The position numbers were made by a program, and so were the translations under genes. From the NCBI RefSeq assembly GCF_963576545.1, contig NW_026870592.1:1-64000 (forward strand): a stretch of DNA of 64,000 nucleotides. The letters are read 5' to 3'. This stretch comes from Limanda limanda. Lineage: Eukaryota; Chordata; Actinopteri; Pleuronectiformes; Pleuronectidae. This document shows positions 9,181 to 22,050 of the stretch, one piece after another (position 1 is the first letter of the stretch; the number at the start of each line of letters is the position of its first letter). The notes under the pieces are model-generated. The model was given only the letters and a program-made list of their open reading frames with translations. It was not told the DNA's origin and did not search any database.

Positions 9181-12100
9181 TTGGAAGCATTGATTAAGAT
9201 TTCTGACTTTTTCATCACATGTCAGCCCAAGTGTCAGAAAAGCGCTGGAAACAGGGAGATCTGCCTTTTTTTGGAAGAAAAGGTTATATTCTTGAATTTT
9301 TCATCACACATCATCCCAAATGTCACTAAACAGCTGGAAACGGGGAGATTAGCCTTTTTTGGAAGCAATGGTTAACATTTTGACTTTTTCATCACATGTC
9401 AGCCTAAGTGTCAGAAAAGCGCTGGAAACAGGGAGATAAGCCTTTTTTGGAAGAAATGGTTAAATTCTTGAATTTTTCATCACACATCATCCCAAATGTC
9501 ACTAAACAGCTGGAAACGAGGAGATAAGCCTTTTTTGGAAGCATTGATTAAGATTTCTGACTTTTTCATCACATGTCAGCCCAAGTGTCAGAAAAGCGCT
9601 GGAAACAGGGAGATCTGCCTTTTTTTGGAAGAAAAGATTATATTCTTGAATTTTTCATCACACATCATCCCAAATGTCACTAAACAGCTGGAAACGGGGA
9701 GATAAGCCTTTTTTGGAAGCATTGATTAAGATTTCTGACTTTTTCATCACATGTCAGCCCAAGTGTCAGAAAAGCGCTGGAAACAGGGAGATCTGCCTTT
9801 TTTTGGAAGAAAAGGTTATATTCTTGAATTTTTCATCACACATCATCCCAAATGTCACTAAACAGCTGGAAACGGGGAGATAAGCCTTTTTTGGAAGCAT
9901 TGATTAAGATTTCTGACTTTTTCATCACATGTCAGCCCAAGTGTCAGAAAAGCGCTGGAAACAGGGAGATAAGCCTTTTTTGGAAGAAATGGTCAAATTC
10001 TTGAATTTTTCATCACACATCATCCCAAATGTCACTAAACAGCTGGAAACGGGGAGATAAGCCTTTTTTGGAAGCAATGGTTAACATTTTGACTTTTTCA
10101 TCACATATCAGCTCCAGTGTCAGAAAAGCGCTGGAAACAGGGAGATCTGCCTTTTTTTGGAAGAAAAGGTTAAATTCTTGAATTTTTCATCACACATCAT
10201 CCCAAATGTCACTAAACAGCTGGAAACGGGGAGATAAGCCTTTTTTGGGAGCAATGGTTAACATTTTGACATTTTCATCACTTATCAGCTCCAGTGTCAG
10301 AAAAGCGTTGGAAACAGGGAGATCTGCCTTTTTTTGGAAGAAATGGTTAAATTCTTGAATTTTTTATCACACATCATCCCAAATGTCACTAAACAGCTGG
10401 AAACGGGGAGATAAGCCTTTTTTGGAAGCATTGATTAAGATTTCTGACTTTTTCATCACATGTCAGCCCAAGTGTCAGAAAAGCGCTGGAAACAGGGAGA
10501 TAAGCCTTTTTTGGAAGAAATGGTTAAATTCTTGAATTTTTCATCACACATCATCCCAAATGTCACTAAACAGCTGGAAACGGGGAGATAAGCCTTTTTT
10601 GGAAGCATTGATTAAGATTTCTGACTTTTCATCACATGTCAGCCCAAGTGTCAGAAAAGCGCTGGAAACAGGGAGATCTGCCTTTTTTTGGAAGAAAAGG
10701 TTATTTTCTTGAATTTTTCATCACACATCATCCCAAATGTCACTAAACAGCTGGAAAACGGGGAGATAAGCCTTTTTTGGAAGCAATGGTTAACATTTTG
10801 ACTTTTTCATCACATGTCAGCCTAAGTGTCAGAAAAGCGCTGGAAACAGGGAGATAAGCCTTTTTTGGAAGAAATGGTTAAATTCTTGAATTTTTCATCA
10901 CACATTATCCCAAATGTCACTAAACAGCTGGAAACGGGGAGATAAGCCTTTTTTGGAAGCATTGATTAAGATTTCTGACTTTTTCATCACTTGTCAGCCC
11001 AAGTGTCAGAAAAGCGCTGGAAACAGGGAGATCTGCCTTTTTTTGGAAGAAATGGTTAAATTCTTGAATTTTTCATCACACATCATCCCAAATGTCACTA
11101 AACAGCTGGAAACGGGGAGATAAGCCTTTTTTTGAAGCAATGATTAAGATTTCTGACTTTTTCATCACATGTCAGCCCAAGTGTCAGAAAAGCGCTGGAA
11201 ACAGGGAGATAAGCCTTTTTTGGAAGAAAAGGTTAAATTCTTGAATTTTTCATCACACATCATCCCAAATGTCACTAAACAGCTGGAAACGGGGAGATAA
11301 GCCTTTTTTGGAAGCAATGGTTAACATTTTGAGTTTTTCATCACATATCAGCTCCAGTGTCAGAAAAGCGCTGGAAACAGGGAGATCTGCCTTTTTTTGG
11401 AAGAAAAGGTTAAATTCTTGAATTTTTCATCACACATCATCCCAAATGTCACTAAACAGCTGGAAACGGGGAGATAAACCTTTTTTGGAAGCATTGATTT
11501 AGATTTCTGACTTTTTCATCACATGTCAGCCCAAGTGTCAGAAAAGCGCTGGAAACAGGGAGATAAGCCTTTTTTGGAAGAAATGGTTAAATTCTTGAAT
11601 TTTTCATCACATATCATCCCAAATGTCACTAAACAGCTGGAAACGTTGAGATAAGCCTTTTTTGGAAGCATTGATTAAGATTTCTGACTTTTTCATCACA
11701 TGTCAGCCCAAGTGTCAGAAAAGCGCTGGAAACAGGGAGATAAGCCTTTTTTGGAAGAAATGGTTAAATTCTTGAATTTTTCATCACACATCATCCCAAA
11801 TGTCACTAAACAGCTGGAAACGGGGAGATAATTCTTTTTTGGAAGCAATGGTTAACATTTTGACATTTTCATCACTTATCAGCTCCAGTGTCAGAAAAGC
11901 GCTGGAAACAGGGAGATCTGCCTTTTTTTGGAAGAAATGGTTAAATTCTTGAATTTTTTATCACACATCATCCCAAATGTCACTAAACAGCTGGAAACGG
12001 GGAGATAAGCCTTTTTTGGAAGCATTGATTAAGATTTCTGACTTTTTCATCACATGTCAGCCCAAGTGTCAGAAAAGCGCTGGAAACAGGGAGATAAGCC

Positions 12101-12333
12101 TTTTTTGGAAGAAAAGGTTAAATTCTTGAATTTTTCATCACACAACATCCCAAATGTCACTAAACAGCTGGAAACGGGGAGATAAGCCTTTTTTGGAAGC
12201 ATTGATTAAGATTTCTGACTTTTTCATCACATGTCAGCCCAAGTGTCAGAAAAGCGCTGGAAACAGGGAGATCTGCCTTTTTTTGGAAGAAAAGGTTATA
12301 TTCTTGAATTTTTCATCACACATCATCCCAAAT
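9144..12333 (+). repeat. 18-monomer repeat (3190 bp), copy 1
   Basis: Many private variants recur exactly 3190 bp downstream: gagattagcc (9349), agcctaagtg (9402), gaaacgaggag (9515), gaaaagattatattc (9632), ggtcaaattc (9991), ttttttgggagc (10242), gacattttcatcacttatc (10268), gcgttgg (10305), gacttttcatcac with one lost T (10623), ggttattttc (10700), gaaaacgggg (10754), cacattatcc (10901), atcacttgtcag (10987) and tttttttgaagc (11128). Identity to the second copy runs from 9144 to about 11320. The remaining stretch, 11.32-12.33 kb, is not repeated at that offset and instead belongs to the 10.8-kb duplication. The period is 18 monomers. Confidence 0.94.
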
Positions 12334-14510
12334 GTCACTAAACAGCTGGAAACGGGGAGATAAGCCTTTTTTGGAAGCATTGATTAAGATTTCTGACTTT
12401 TTCATCACATGTCAGCCCAAGTGTCAGAAAAGCGCTGGAAACAGGGAGATCTGCCTTTTTTTGGAAGAAAAGGTTATATTCTTGAATTTTTCATCACACA
12501 TCATCCCAAATGTCACTAAACAGCTGGAAACGGGGAGATTAGCCTTTTTTGGAAGCAATGGTTAACATTTTGACTTTTTCATCACATGTCAGCCTAAGTG
12601 TCAGAAAAGCGCTGGAAACAGGGAGATAAGCCTTTTTTGGAAGAAATGGTTAAATTCTTGAATTTTTCATCACACATCATCCCAAATGTCACTAAACAGC
12701 TGGAAACGAGGAGATAAGCCTTTTTTGGAAGCATTGATTAAGATTTCTGACTTTTTCATCACATGTCAGCCCAAGTGTCAGAAAAGCGCTGGAAACAGGG
12801 AGATCTGCCTTTTTTTGGAAGAAAAGATTATATTCTTGAATTTTTCATCACACATCATCCCAAATGTCACTAAACAGCTGGAAACGGGGAGATAAGCCTT
12901 TTTTGGAAGCATTGATTAAGATTTCTGACTTTTTCATCACATGTCAGCCCAAGTGTCAGAAAAGCGCTGGAAACAGGGAGATCTGCCTTTTTTTGGAAGA
13001 AAAGGTTATATTCTTGAATTTTTCATCACACATCATCCCAAATGTCACTAAACAGCTGGAAACGGGGAGATAAGCCTTTTTTGGAAGCATTGATTAAGAT
13101 TTCTGACTTTTTCATCACATGTCAGCCCAAGTGTCAGAAAAGCGCTGGAAACAGGGAGATAAGCCTTTTTTGGAAGAAATGGTCAAATTCTTGAATTTTT
13201 CATCACACATCATCCCAAATGTCACTAAACAGCTGGAAACGGGGAGATAAGCCTTTTTTGGAAGCAATGGTTAACATTTTGACTTTTTCATCACATATCA
13301 GCTCCAGTGTCAGAAAAGCGCTGGAAACAGGGAGATCTGCCTTTTTTTGGAAGAAAAGGTTAAATTCTTGAATTTTTCATCACACATCATCCCAAATGTC
13401 ACTAAACAGCTGGAAACGGGGAGATAAGCCTTTTTTGGGAGCAATGGTTAACATTTTGACATTTTCATCACTTATCAGCTCCAGTGTCAGAAAAGCGTTG
13501 GAAACAGGGAGATCTGCCTTTTTTTGGAAGAAATGGTTAAATTCTTGAATTTTTTATCACACATCATCCCAAATGTCACTAAACAGCTGGAAACGGGGAG
13601 ATAAGCCTTTTTTGGAAGCATTGATTAAGATTTCTGACTTTTTCATCACATGTCAGCCCAAGTGTCAGAAAAGCGCTGGAAACAGGGAGATAAGCCTTTT
13701 TTGGAAGAAATGGTTAAATTCTTGAATTTTTCATCACACATCATCCCAAATGTCACTAAACAGCTGGAAACGGGGAGATAAGCCTTTTTTGGAAGCATTG
13801 ATTAAGATTTCTGACTTTTCATCACATGTCAGCCCAAGTGTCAGAAAAGCGCTGGAAACAGGGAGATCTGCCTTTTTTTGGAAGAAAAGGTTATTTTCTT
13901 GAATTTTTCATCACACATCATCCCAAATGTCACTAAACAGCTGGAAAACGGGGAGATAAGCCTTTTTTGGAAGCAATGGTTAACATTTTGACTTTTTCAT
14001 CACATGTCAGCCTAAGTGTCAGAAAAGCGCTGGAAACAGGGAGATAAGCCTTTTTTGGAAGAAATGGTTAAATTCTTGAATTTTTCATCACACATTATCC
14101 CAAATGTCACTAAACAGCTGGAAACGGGGAGATAAGCCTTTTTTGGAAGCATTGATTAAGATTTCTGACTTTTTCATCACTTGTCAGCCCAAGTGTCAGA
14201 AAAGCGCTGGAAACAGGGAGATCTGCCTTTTTTTGGAAGAAATGGTTAAATTCTTGAATTTTTCATCACACATCATCCCAAATGTCACTAAACAGCTGGA
14301 AACGGGGAGATAAGCCTTTTTTTGAAGCAATGATTAAGATTTCTGACTTTTTCATCACATGTCAGCCCAAGTGTCAGAAAAGCGCTGGAAACAGGGAGAT
14401 AAGCCTTTTTTGGAAGAAAAGGTTAAATTCTTGAATTTTTCATCACACATCATCCCAAATGTCACTAAACAGCTGGAAACGGGGAGATAAGCCTTTTTTG
14501 GAAGCAATGG
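12334..14510 (+). repeat. 18-monomer repeat, copy 2 (homologous part)
   Basis: This stretch is nearly base-for-base the same as 9144-11320, including single-base deletions and insertions such as gacttttcatc and gaaaacgggg, at an offset of 3190 bp. It ends where copy 1 has gagtttttcatcacatatc (11331) but this copy has gactttttcatcacatgtc (14521). A third copy lies at 23327-25855. Confidence 0.94.
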
Positions 14511-15520
14511 TTAACATTTTGACTTTTTCATCACATGTCAGCCCAAGTGTCAGAAAAGCGCTGGAAACAGGGAGATCTGCCTTTTTTTGGAAGAAAAGAT
14601 TATATTCTTGAATTTTTCATCACACATCATCCCAAATGTCACTAAACAGCTGGAAACGGGGAGATAAGCCTTTTTTGGAAGCAATGGTTAACATTTTGAC
14701 TTTTTCATCACATGTCAGCCCAAGTGTCAGAAAAGCGCTGGAAACAGGGAGATAAGCCTTTTTTGGAAGAAATGGTTAAATTCTTGAATTTTTCATCACA
14801 CATCATCCCAAATGTCACTAAACAGCTGGAAACGGGGAGATAAGCCTTTTTTGGAAGCAATGGTTAACATTTTGACTTTTTCATCACATATCAGCTCCAG
14901 TGTCAGAAAAGCGCTGGAAACAGGGAGATCTGCCTTTTTTTGGAAGAAATGGTTAAATTCTTGAATTTTTTATCACACATCATCCCAAATGTCACTAAAC
15001 AGCTGGAAACGGGGAGATAAGCCTTTTTTGGAAGCATTGATTAAGATTTCTGACTTTTTCATCACATGTCAGCCCGAGTGTCAGAAAAGCGCTGGAAACA
15101 GGGAGATAAGCCTTTTTTGGAAGAAAAGGTTAAATTCTTGAATTTTTCATCACACATCATCCCAAATGTCACTAAACAGCTGGAAACGGGGAGATAAGCC
15201 TTTTTTGGAAGCATTGATTAAGATTTCTGACTTTTTCATCACATGTCAGCCCAAGTGTCAGAAAAGCGCTGGAAACAGGGAGATAAGCCTTTTTTGGAAG
15301 AAATGGTTAAATTCTTGAATTTTTCATCACACATCATCCCAAATGTCACTAAACAGCTGGAAACGGGGAGATAAGCCTTTTTTGGAAGCATTGATTAAGA
15401 TTTCTGACTTTTTCATCACATGTCAGCCCAAGTGTCAGAAAAGCGCTGGAAACAGGGAGATAAGCCTTTTTTGGAAGAAAAGGTTAAATTCTTGAATTTT
15501 TCATCACACATCATCCCAAA
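14511..15520 (+). repeat. Satellite monomers with a 3-monomer indel relative to the 10.8-kb copy
   Basis: The order is A2B2-like (gaaaagattatattc near 14592), A2B1, A3B4, A1B5, A1B1, A1B5. The corresponding place in the downstream copy (26336) goes straight from A3B4 to A1B2, so 531 bp, exactly three monomers from about 14990 to 15520, is present here and absent there. The variant agcccgagtg near 15072 lies in the extra segment. Confidence 0.85.
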
Positions 15521-18179
15521 TGTCACTAAACAGCTGGAAACGGGGAGATAAGCCTTTTTTGGAAGCATTGATTAAGATTTCTGACTTTTTCATCACATGT
15601 CAGCCCAAGTGTCAGAAAAGCGCTGGAAACAGGGAGATCTGCCTTTTTTTGGAAGAAAAGGTTATATTCTTGAATTTTTCATCACACATCATCCCAAATG
15701 TCACTAAACAGCTGGAAACGGGGAGATAAGCCTTTTTTGGAAGCATTGATTAAGATTTCTGACTTTTTCATCACATGTCAGCCCAAGTGTCAGAAAAGCG
15801 CTGGAAACAGGGAGATCTGCCTATTTTTGGAAGAAAAGGTTATATTCTTGAATTTTTCATCACACATCATCCCAAATGTCACTAAACAGCTGGAAACGGG
15901 GAGATAAGCCTTTTTTGGAAGCAATGGTTAACATTTTGACTTTTTCATCACATATCAGCTCCAGTGTCAGAAAAGCGCTGGAAACAGGGAGATCTGCCTT
16001 TTTTTGGAAGAAAAGGTTAAATTCTTGAATTTTTCATCACACATCATCCCAAATGTCACTAAACAGCTGGAAACGGGGAGATAAGCCTTTTTTGGAAGCA
16101 TTGATTAAGATTTCTGACTTTTTCATCACATGTCAGCCCAAGTGTCAGAAAAGCGCTGGAAACAGGGAGATAAGCCTTTTTTGGAAGAAATGGTTAAATT
16201 CTTGAATTTTTCATCACACATCATCCCAAATGTCACTAAACAGCTGGAAACGGGGAGATAAGCCTTTTTTGGAAGCATTGATTAAGATTTCTGACTTTTT
16301 CATCACATGTCAGCCCAAGTGTCAGAAAAGCGCTGGAAACAGGGAGATAAGCCTTTTTTGGAAGAAATGGTTAAATTCTTGAATTTTTCATCACACATCA
16401 TCCCAAATGTCACTAAACAGCTGGAAACGGGGAGATAAGCCTTTTTTGGAAGCAATGGTTAACATTTTGACTTTTTCATCACATATCAGCTCCAGTGTCA
16501 GAAGAGCGCTGGAAACAGGGAGATCTGCCTTTTTTTGGAAGAAAAGGTTAAATTCTTGAATTTTTCATCTCACATCATCCCAAATGTCACTAAACAGCTG
16601 GAAACGGGGAGATAAGCCTTTTTTGGAAGCATTGATTAAGATTTCTGACTTTTTCATCACATGTCAGCCCAAGTGTCAGAAAAGCGCTGGAAACAGGGAG
16701 ATCTGCCTATTTTTGGAAGAAAAGGTTATATTCTTGAATTTTTCATCACACATCATCCCAAATGTCACTAAACAGCTGGAAACGGGGAGATAAGCCTTTT
16801 TTGGAAGCAATGGTTAACATTTTGACTTTTTCATCACATATCAGCTCCAGTGTCAGAAAAGCGCTGGAAACAGGGAGATCTGCCTTCTTTTGGAAGAAAA
16901 GGTTAAATTCTTGAATTTTTCATCACACATCATCCCAAATGTCACTAAACAGCTGGAAACGGGGAGATAAGCCTTTTTTGGAAGCATTGATTAAGATTTC
17001 TGACTTTTTCATCACATGTCAGCCCAAGTGTCAGAAAAGCGCTGGAAACAGGGAGATAAGCCTTTTTTGGAAGAAATGGTTAAATTCTTGAATTTTTCAT
17101 CACACATCATCCCAAATGTCACTAAACAGCTGGAAACGGGGAGATAAGCCTTTTTTGGAAGCATTGATTAAGATTTCTGACTTTTTCATCACATGTCAGC
17201 CCAAGTGTCAGAAAAGCGCTGGAAACAGGGAGATAAGCCTTTTTTGGAAGAAATGGTTAAATTCTTGAATTTTTCATCACACATCATCCCAAATGTCACT
17301 AAACAGCTGGAAACGGGGAGATAAGCCTTTTTTGGAAGCAATGGTTAACATTTTGACTTTTTCATCACATATCAGCTCCAGTGTCAGAAGAGCGCTGGAA
17401 ACAGGGAGATCTGCCTTTTTTTGGAAGAAAAGGTTAAATTCTTGAATTTTTCATCTCACATCATCCCAAATGTCACTAAACAGCTGGAAACGGGGAGATA
17501 AGCCTTTTTTGGAAGCATTGATTAAGATTTCTGACTTTTTCATCACATGTCAGCCCAAGTGTCAGAAAAGCGCTGGAAACAGGGAGATAAGCCTTTTTTG
17601 GAAGAAATGGTTAAATTCTTGAATTTTTCATCACACATCATCCCAAATGTCACTAAACAGCTGGAAACGGGGAGATAAGCCTTTTTTGGAAGCATTGATT
17701 AAGATTTCTGACTTTTTCATCACATGTCAGCCCAAGTGTCAGAAAAGCGCTGGAAACAGGGAGATCTGCCTTTTTTTGGAAGAAAAGGTTATATTCTTGA
17801 GTTTTTCATCACACATCATCCCAAATGTCACTAAACAGCTGGAAACTGGGAGATAAGCCTTTTTTGGAAGCAATGGTTAACATTTTGACTTTTTCATCAC
17901 ATATCAGCTCCAGTGTCAGAAAAGCGCTGGAAACAGGGAGATCTGCCTTTTTTTGGAAGAAAAGGTTAAATTCTTGAATTTTTCATCACACATCATCCCA
18001 AATGTCACTAAACAGCTGGAAACGGGGAGATAAGCCTTTTTTGGAAGCATTGATTAAGATTTCTGACTTTTCCATCACATGTCAGCCCAAGTGTCAGAAA
18101 AGCGCTGGAAACAGGGAGATAAGCCTTTTTTGGAGGAAATGGTTAAATTCTTGAATTTTTCATCACACATCATCCCAAA

Positions 18180-18958
18180 TGTCACTAAACAGCTGGAAAC
18201 GGGGAGATAAGCCTTTTTTGGAAGCATTGATTAAGATTTCTGACTTTTTCATCACATGTCAGCCCAAGTGTCAGAAAAGCGCTGGAAACAGGGAGATCTG
18301 CCTTTTTTTGGAAGAAAAGGTTATATTCTTGAATTTTTCATCACACATCATCCCAAATGTCACTAAACAGCTGGAAACGGGGGGATAAGCCTTTTTTGGA
18401 AGCAATGGTTAACATTTTGACTTTTTCATCACATATCAGCTCCAGTGTCAGAAAAGCGCTGGAAACAGGTAGATCTGCCTTTTTTTTTGAAGAAAAGGTT
18501 AAATTCTTGAATTTTTCATCACACATCATCCCAAATGTCACTAAACAGCTGGAAACGGGGAGATAAGCCTTTTTTGGAAGCATTGATTAAGATTTCTGAC
18601 TTTTTCATCTCATGTCAGCCCAAGTGTCAGAAAAGCGCTGGAAACAGGGAGATAAGCCTTTTTTGGAAGAAATGGTTAAATTCTTGAATTTTTCATCACA
18701 CATCATCCCAAATGTCACTAAACAGCTGGAAACGGGGAGATAAGCCTTTTTTGGAAGCATTGATTAAGATTTCTGACTTTTTCATCACATGTCAGCCCAA
18801 GTGTCAGAAAAGCGCTGGAAACAGGGAGATAAGCCTTTTTTGGAAGAAATGGTTAAATTCTTGAATTTTTCATCACACATCATCCCAAATGTCACTAAAC
18901 AGCTGGAAACGGGGAGATAAGCCTTTTTTGGAAGCATTGATTAAGATTTCTGACTTTT
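18180..18958 (+). repeat. Segment containing a 3-monomer indel relative to the downstream copy
   Basis: The offset between 10.8-kb copies changes from 10,815 to 10,282 bp between 18131 and 18959, so 533 bp (three monomers) is present here but not near 29.0-29.2 kb. Private features in the extra part are acgggggataagcc near 18378, aggtagatctgcc with eight T followed by gaaga near 18468, and ttcatctcatgtc near 18605. Confidence 0.82.
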
Positions 18959-19079
18959 TCAGCACATGTCAGCCCAAGTGTTAGAAAAGCGCTGGAAACA
19001 GGGAGATCTGCCTTTTTTTGGAAGAAAAGGTTATATTCTTGAATTTTTCATCACACATCATCCCAAATGTCACTAAACA

Positions 19080-20350
19080 GATGGAAACGGGGAGATAAGC
19101 CTTTTTTGGAAGCAATGATTAAGATTTCTGACTTTTTCATCACATGTCAGCCCAAGTGTCAGAAAAGCGCTGGAAACAGGGAGATAAGCCTTTTTTGGAA
19201 GAAATGGTTAAATTCTTGAATTTTTCATCACACATCATCCCAAATGTCACTAAACAGCTGGAAACGGGGAGATAAGCCTTTTTTGGAAGCATTGATTAAG
19301 ATTTCTGACTTTTTCATCACATGTCAGCCCAAGTGTCAGAAAAGCGCTGGAAACAGGGAGATCTGCCTTTTTTTTGGAAGAAATGGTTATATTCTTGAAT
19401 TTTTCATCACACATCATCCCAAATGTCACTAAACAGCTGGAAACGGGGAGATAAGCCTTTTTTGGAAGCAATGGTTAACATTTTGACTTTTTCATCACAA
19501 ATCAGCTCCAGTGTCAGAAAAGCGCTGGAAACAGGTAGATCTGCCTTTTTTTGGAAGAAAAGGTTAAATTCTTGAATTTTTCATCACACATCATCCCAAA
19601 TGTCACTAAACAGCTGGAAACGGGGAGATAAGCCTTTTTTGGAAGCATTGATTAAGATTTCTGACTTTTTCATCACATGTCAGCCCAAGTGTCAGAAAAG
19701 CGCTGGAAACAGGGAGATCTGCCTTTTTTTTGGAAGAAAAGGTTATATTCTTGAATTTTTCATCACACATCATCCCAAATGTCACTAAACAGCTGGAAAC
19801 GGGGAGATAAGCCTTTTTTGGAAACATTGATTAAGATTTCTGACTTTTTCATCACATGTCAGCCCAAGTGTCAGAAAAGCGCTGGAAACAGGGAGATAAG
19901 CCTTTTTTGGAAGAAATGGTTAAATTCTTGAATTTTTCATCACACATCATCCCAAATGTCACTAAACAGCTGGAAACGGGGAGATAAGCCTTTTTTGGAA
20001 GCAATGGTTAACATTTTGACTTTTTCATCACATATCAGCTCCAGTGTCAGAAAAGCGCTGGAAACAGGGAGATCTGCCTTTTTTTGGAAGAAAAGGTTAA
20101 ATTCTTGAATTTTTCATTACACATCATCCCAAATGTCACTAAACAGCTGGAAACGGGGAGATAAGCCTTTTTTTGGAAGCATTGATTAAGATTTCTGACT
20201 TTTTCATCACATGTCAGCCCAAGTGTCAGAAAAGCGCTGGAAACAGGGAGATAAGCCTTTTTTGGAAGAAATGGTTAAATTCTTGAATTTTTCATCACAC
20301 ATCATCCCAAATGTCACTAAACAGCTGGAAACGGGGAGATAAGCCTTTTT
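19080..20350 (+). repeat. Seven-monomer block, copy 2 of 3
   Basis: This copy matches 7911-9180 including the eight-T B halves, catcacaaatcagctcc (near 19494 and 8326), aggtagatctgcc, ggaaacattg and the ttttcattac B half. It sits inside the upstream member of the 10.8-kb duplication. Confidence 0.92.
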
Positions 20351-20690
20351 TGGAAGCAATGGTTAACATTTTGACTTTTTCATCACATATCAGCTCCAGT
20401 GTCAGAAAAGCGCTGGAAACAGGGAGATCTGCCTTTTTTTGGAAGAAAAGGTTAAATTCTTGAATTTTTCATTACACATCATCCCAAATGTCACTAAACA
20501 GCTGGAAACGGGGAGATAAGCCTTTTTTTGGAAGCATTGATTAAGATTTCTGACTTTTTCATCACATGTCAGCCCAAGTGTCAGAAAAGCGCTGGAAACA
20601 GGGAGATAAGCCTTTTTTGGAAGAAATGGTTAAATTCTTGAATTTTTCATCACACATCATCCCAAATGTCACTAAACAGCTGGAAACGGG
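19982..20690 (+). repeat. Local two-monomer tandem duplication (~355 bp unit)
   Basis: The pair A3B3 (with ttttcattacac) and A1 (seven T) plus B1 occurs twice in succession, with the cattac tag near 20116 and 20470 and the seven-T A half near 20167 and 20522. The 10.8-kb partner near 30.3-30.6 kb has it once, which explains the 356-bp drop in offset there. The duplication therefore arose in this copy, or was lost in the other, after the 10-kb block was duplicated. Confidence 0.88.
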
Positions 20691-21229
20691 GAGATAAGCC
20701 TTTTTTGGAAGCATTGATTAAGATTTCTGACTTTTTCATCTCATGTCAGCCCAAGTGTCAGAAAAGCGCTGGAAACAGGGAGATAAGCCTTTTTTGGAAG
20801 AAATGGTTAAATTATTGAATTTTTCATCACACATCATCCCAAATGTCACTAAACAGCTGGAAACGGGGAGATAAGCCTTTTTTGGAAGCATTGATTAAGA
20901 TTTCTGACTTTTTCATCACATGTCAGCCCAAGTGTCAGAAAAGCGCTGGAAACAGGGAGATCTGCCTTTTTTTGGAAGAAAAGGTTATATTCTTGAATTT
21001 TTCATCACACATCATCCCAAATGTCACTAAACAGCTGGAAACGGGGAGATAAGCCTTTTTTGGAAGCATTGATTAAGATTTCTGACTTTTTCATCACATG
21101 TCAGCCCAAGTGTCAGAAAAGCGCTGGAAACAGGGAGATAAGCCTTTTTTGGAAGAAATGGTTAAATTCTTGAATTTTTCATCACACATCATCCCAAATG
21201 TCACTAAACAGCTGGAAACGGGGAGATAA

Positions 21230-22050
21230 GCCTTTTTTGGAAGCATTGATTAAGATTTCTGACTTTTTCATCACATGTCAGCCCAAGTGTCAGAAAAGCG
21301 CTGGAAACAGGGAGATAAGCCTTTTTTGGAAGAAATGGTTATATTCTTGAATTTTTCATCACACATCATCCCAAATGTCACTAAACAGCTGGAAACGGGG
21401 AGATAAGCCTTTTTTGGAAGCAATGGTTAACATTTTGACTTTTTCATCACATATCAGCTCCAGTGTCAGAAAAGTGCTGGAAACAGGGAGATCTGCCTTT
21501 TTTTTGGAAGAAATGGTTAAATTCTTGAATTTTTTATCACACATCATCCCAAATGTCACTAAACAGCTGGAAACGGGGAGATAAGCCTTTTTTGGAAGCA
21601 TTGATTAAGATTTCTGACTTTTTCATCACATGTCAGCCCAAGTGTCAGAAAAGCGCTGGAAACAGGGAGATAAGCCTTTTTTGGAAGAAAAGGTTAAATT
21701 CTTGAATTTTTCATCACACATCATCCCAAATGTCACTAAACAGCTGGAAACGGGGAGATAAGCCTTTTTTGGAAGCATTGATTAAGATTTCTGACTTTTT
21801 CATCACATGTCAGCCCAAGTGTCAGAAAAGCGCTGGAAACAGGGAGATAAGCCTTTTTTGGAAGAAATGGTTAAATTCTTGAATTTTTCATCACACATCA
21901 TCCCAAATGTCACTAAACAGCTGGAAACGGGGAGATAAGCCTTTTTTGGAAGCAATGGTTAACATTTTGACTTTTTCATCACATATCAGCTCCAGTGTCA
22001 GAAAAGCACTGGAAACAGGGAGATCTGCCTTTTTTTTGGAAGAAAAGGTT
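21230..22050 (+). repeat. Satellite monomers between the two 10-kb copies
   Basis: Monomers in the order A1B1 (with ggttatattc near 21339), A3B4 (eight T, aaagtgctgg at 21471), A1B5, A1B1, A3B3 (aaagcactgg near 22004, eight T) have no partner at the 10.8-kb offset downstream of 31.16 kb. They close the first period of the giant duplication. Confidence 0.8.

Larger units (their letters stand above)
11230..21230 (+). repeat. Giant duplication, unit copy 1 (~10 kb of a ~10.8-kb period)
   Basis: Ordered private variants map this stretch onto about 22.05-31.16 kb: gagtttttca (11331 to 22147), gagataaacc with gatttagat (11471 to 22287), gataattctt (11827 to 22820), cacaacatcc, gattagcc, ggtcaaattc, gacttttcatc, ggttattttc, cctatttttgg, cagaagagcg, cttgagtttttc with ggaaactggg (17799 to 28614), gacttttccatc, ttggaggaaatgg (18131 to 28946), tcagcacatgtc with gtgttag (18959 to 29241), cagatggaaac (19080 to 29362) and ggttaaattattg. 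The offset changes along the way by whole monomers: 10,816, 10,993, 11,347, 10,815, 10,282 and 9,926 bp. So the two copies have since gained or lost blocks of 1, 2, 3, 3 and 2 monomers. Confidence 0.93.
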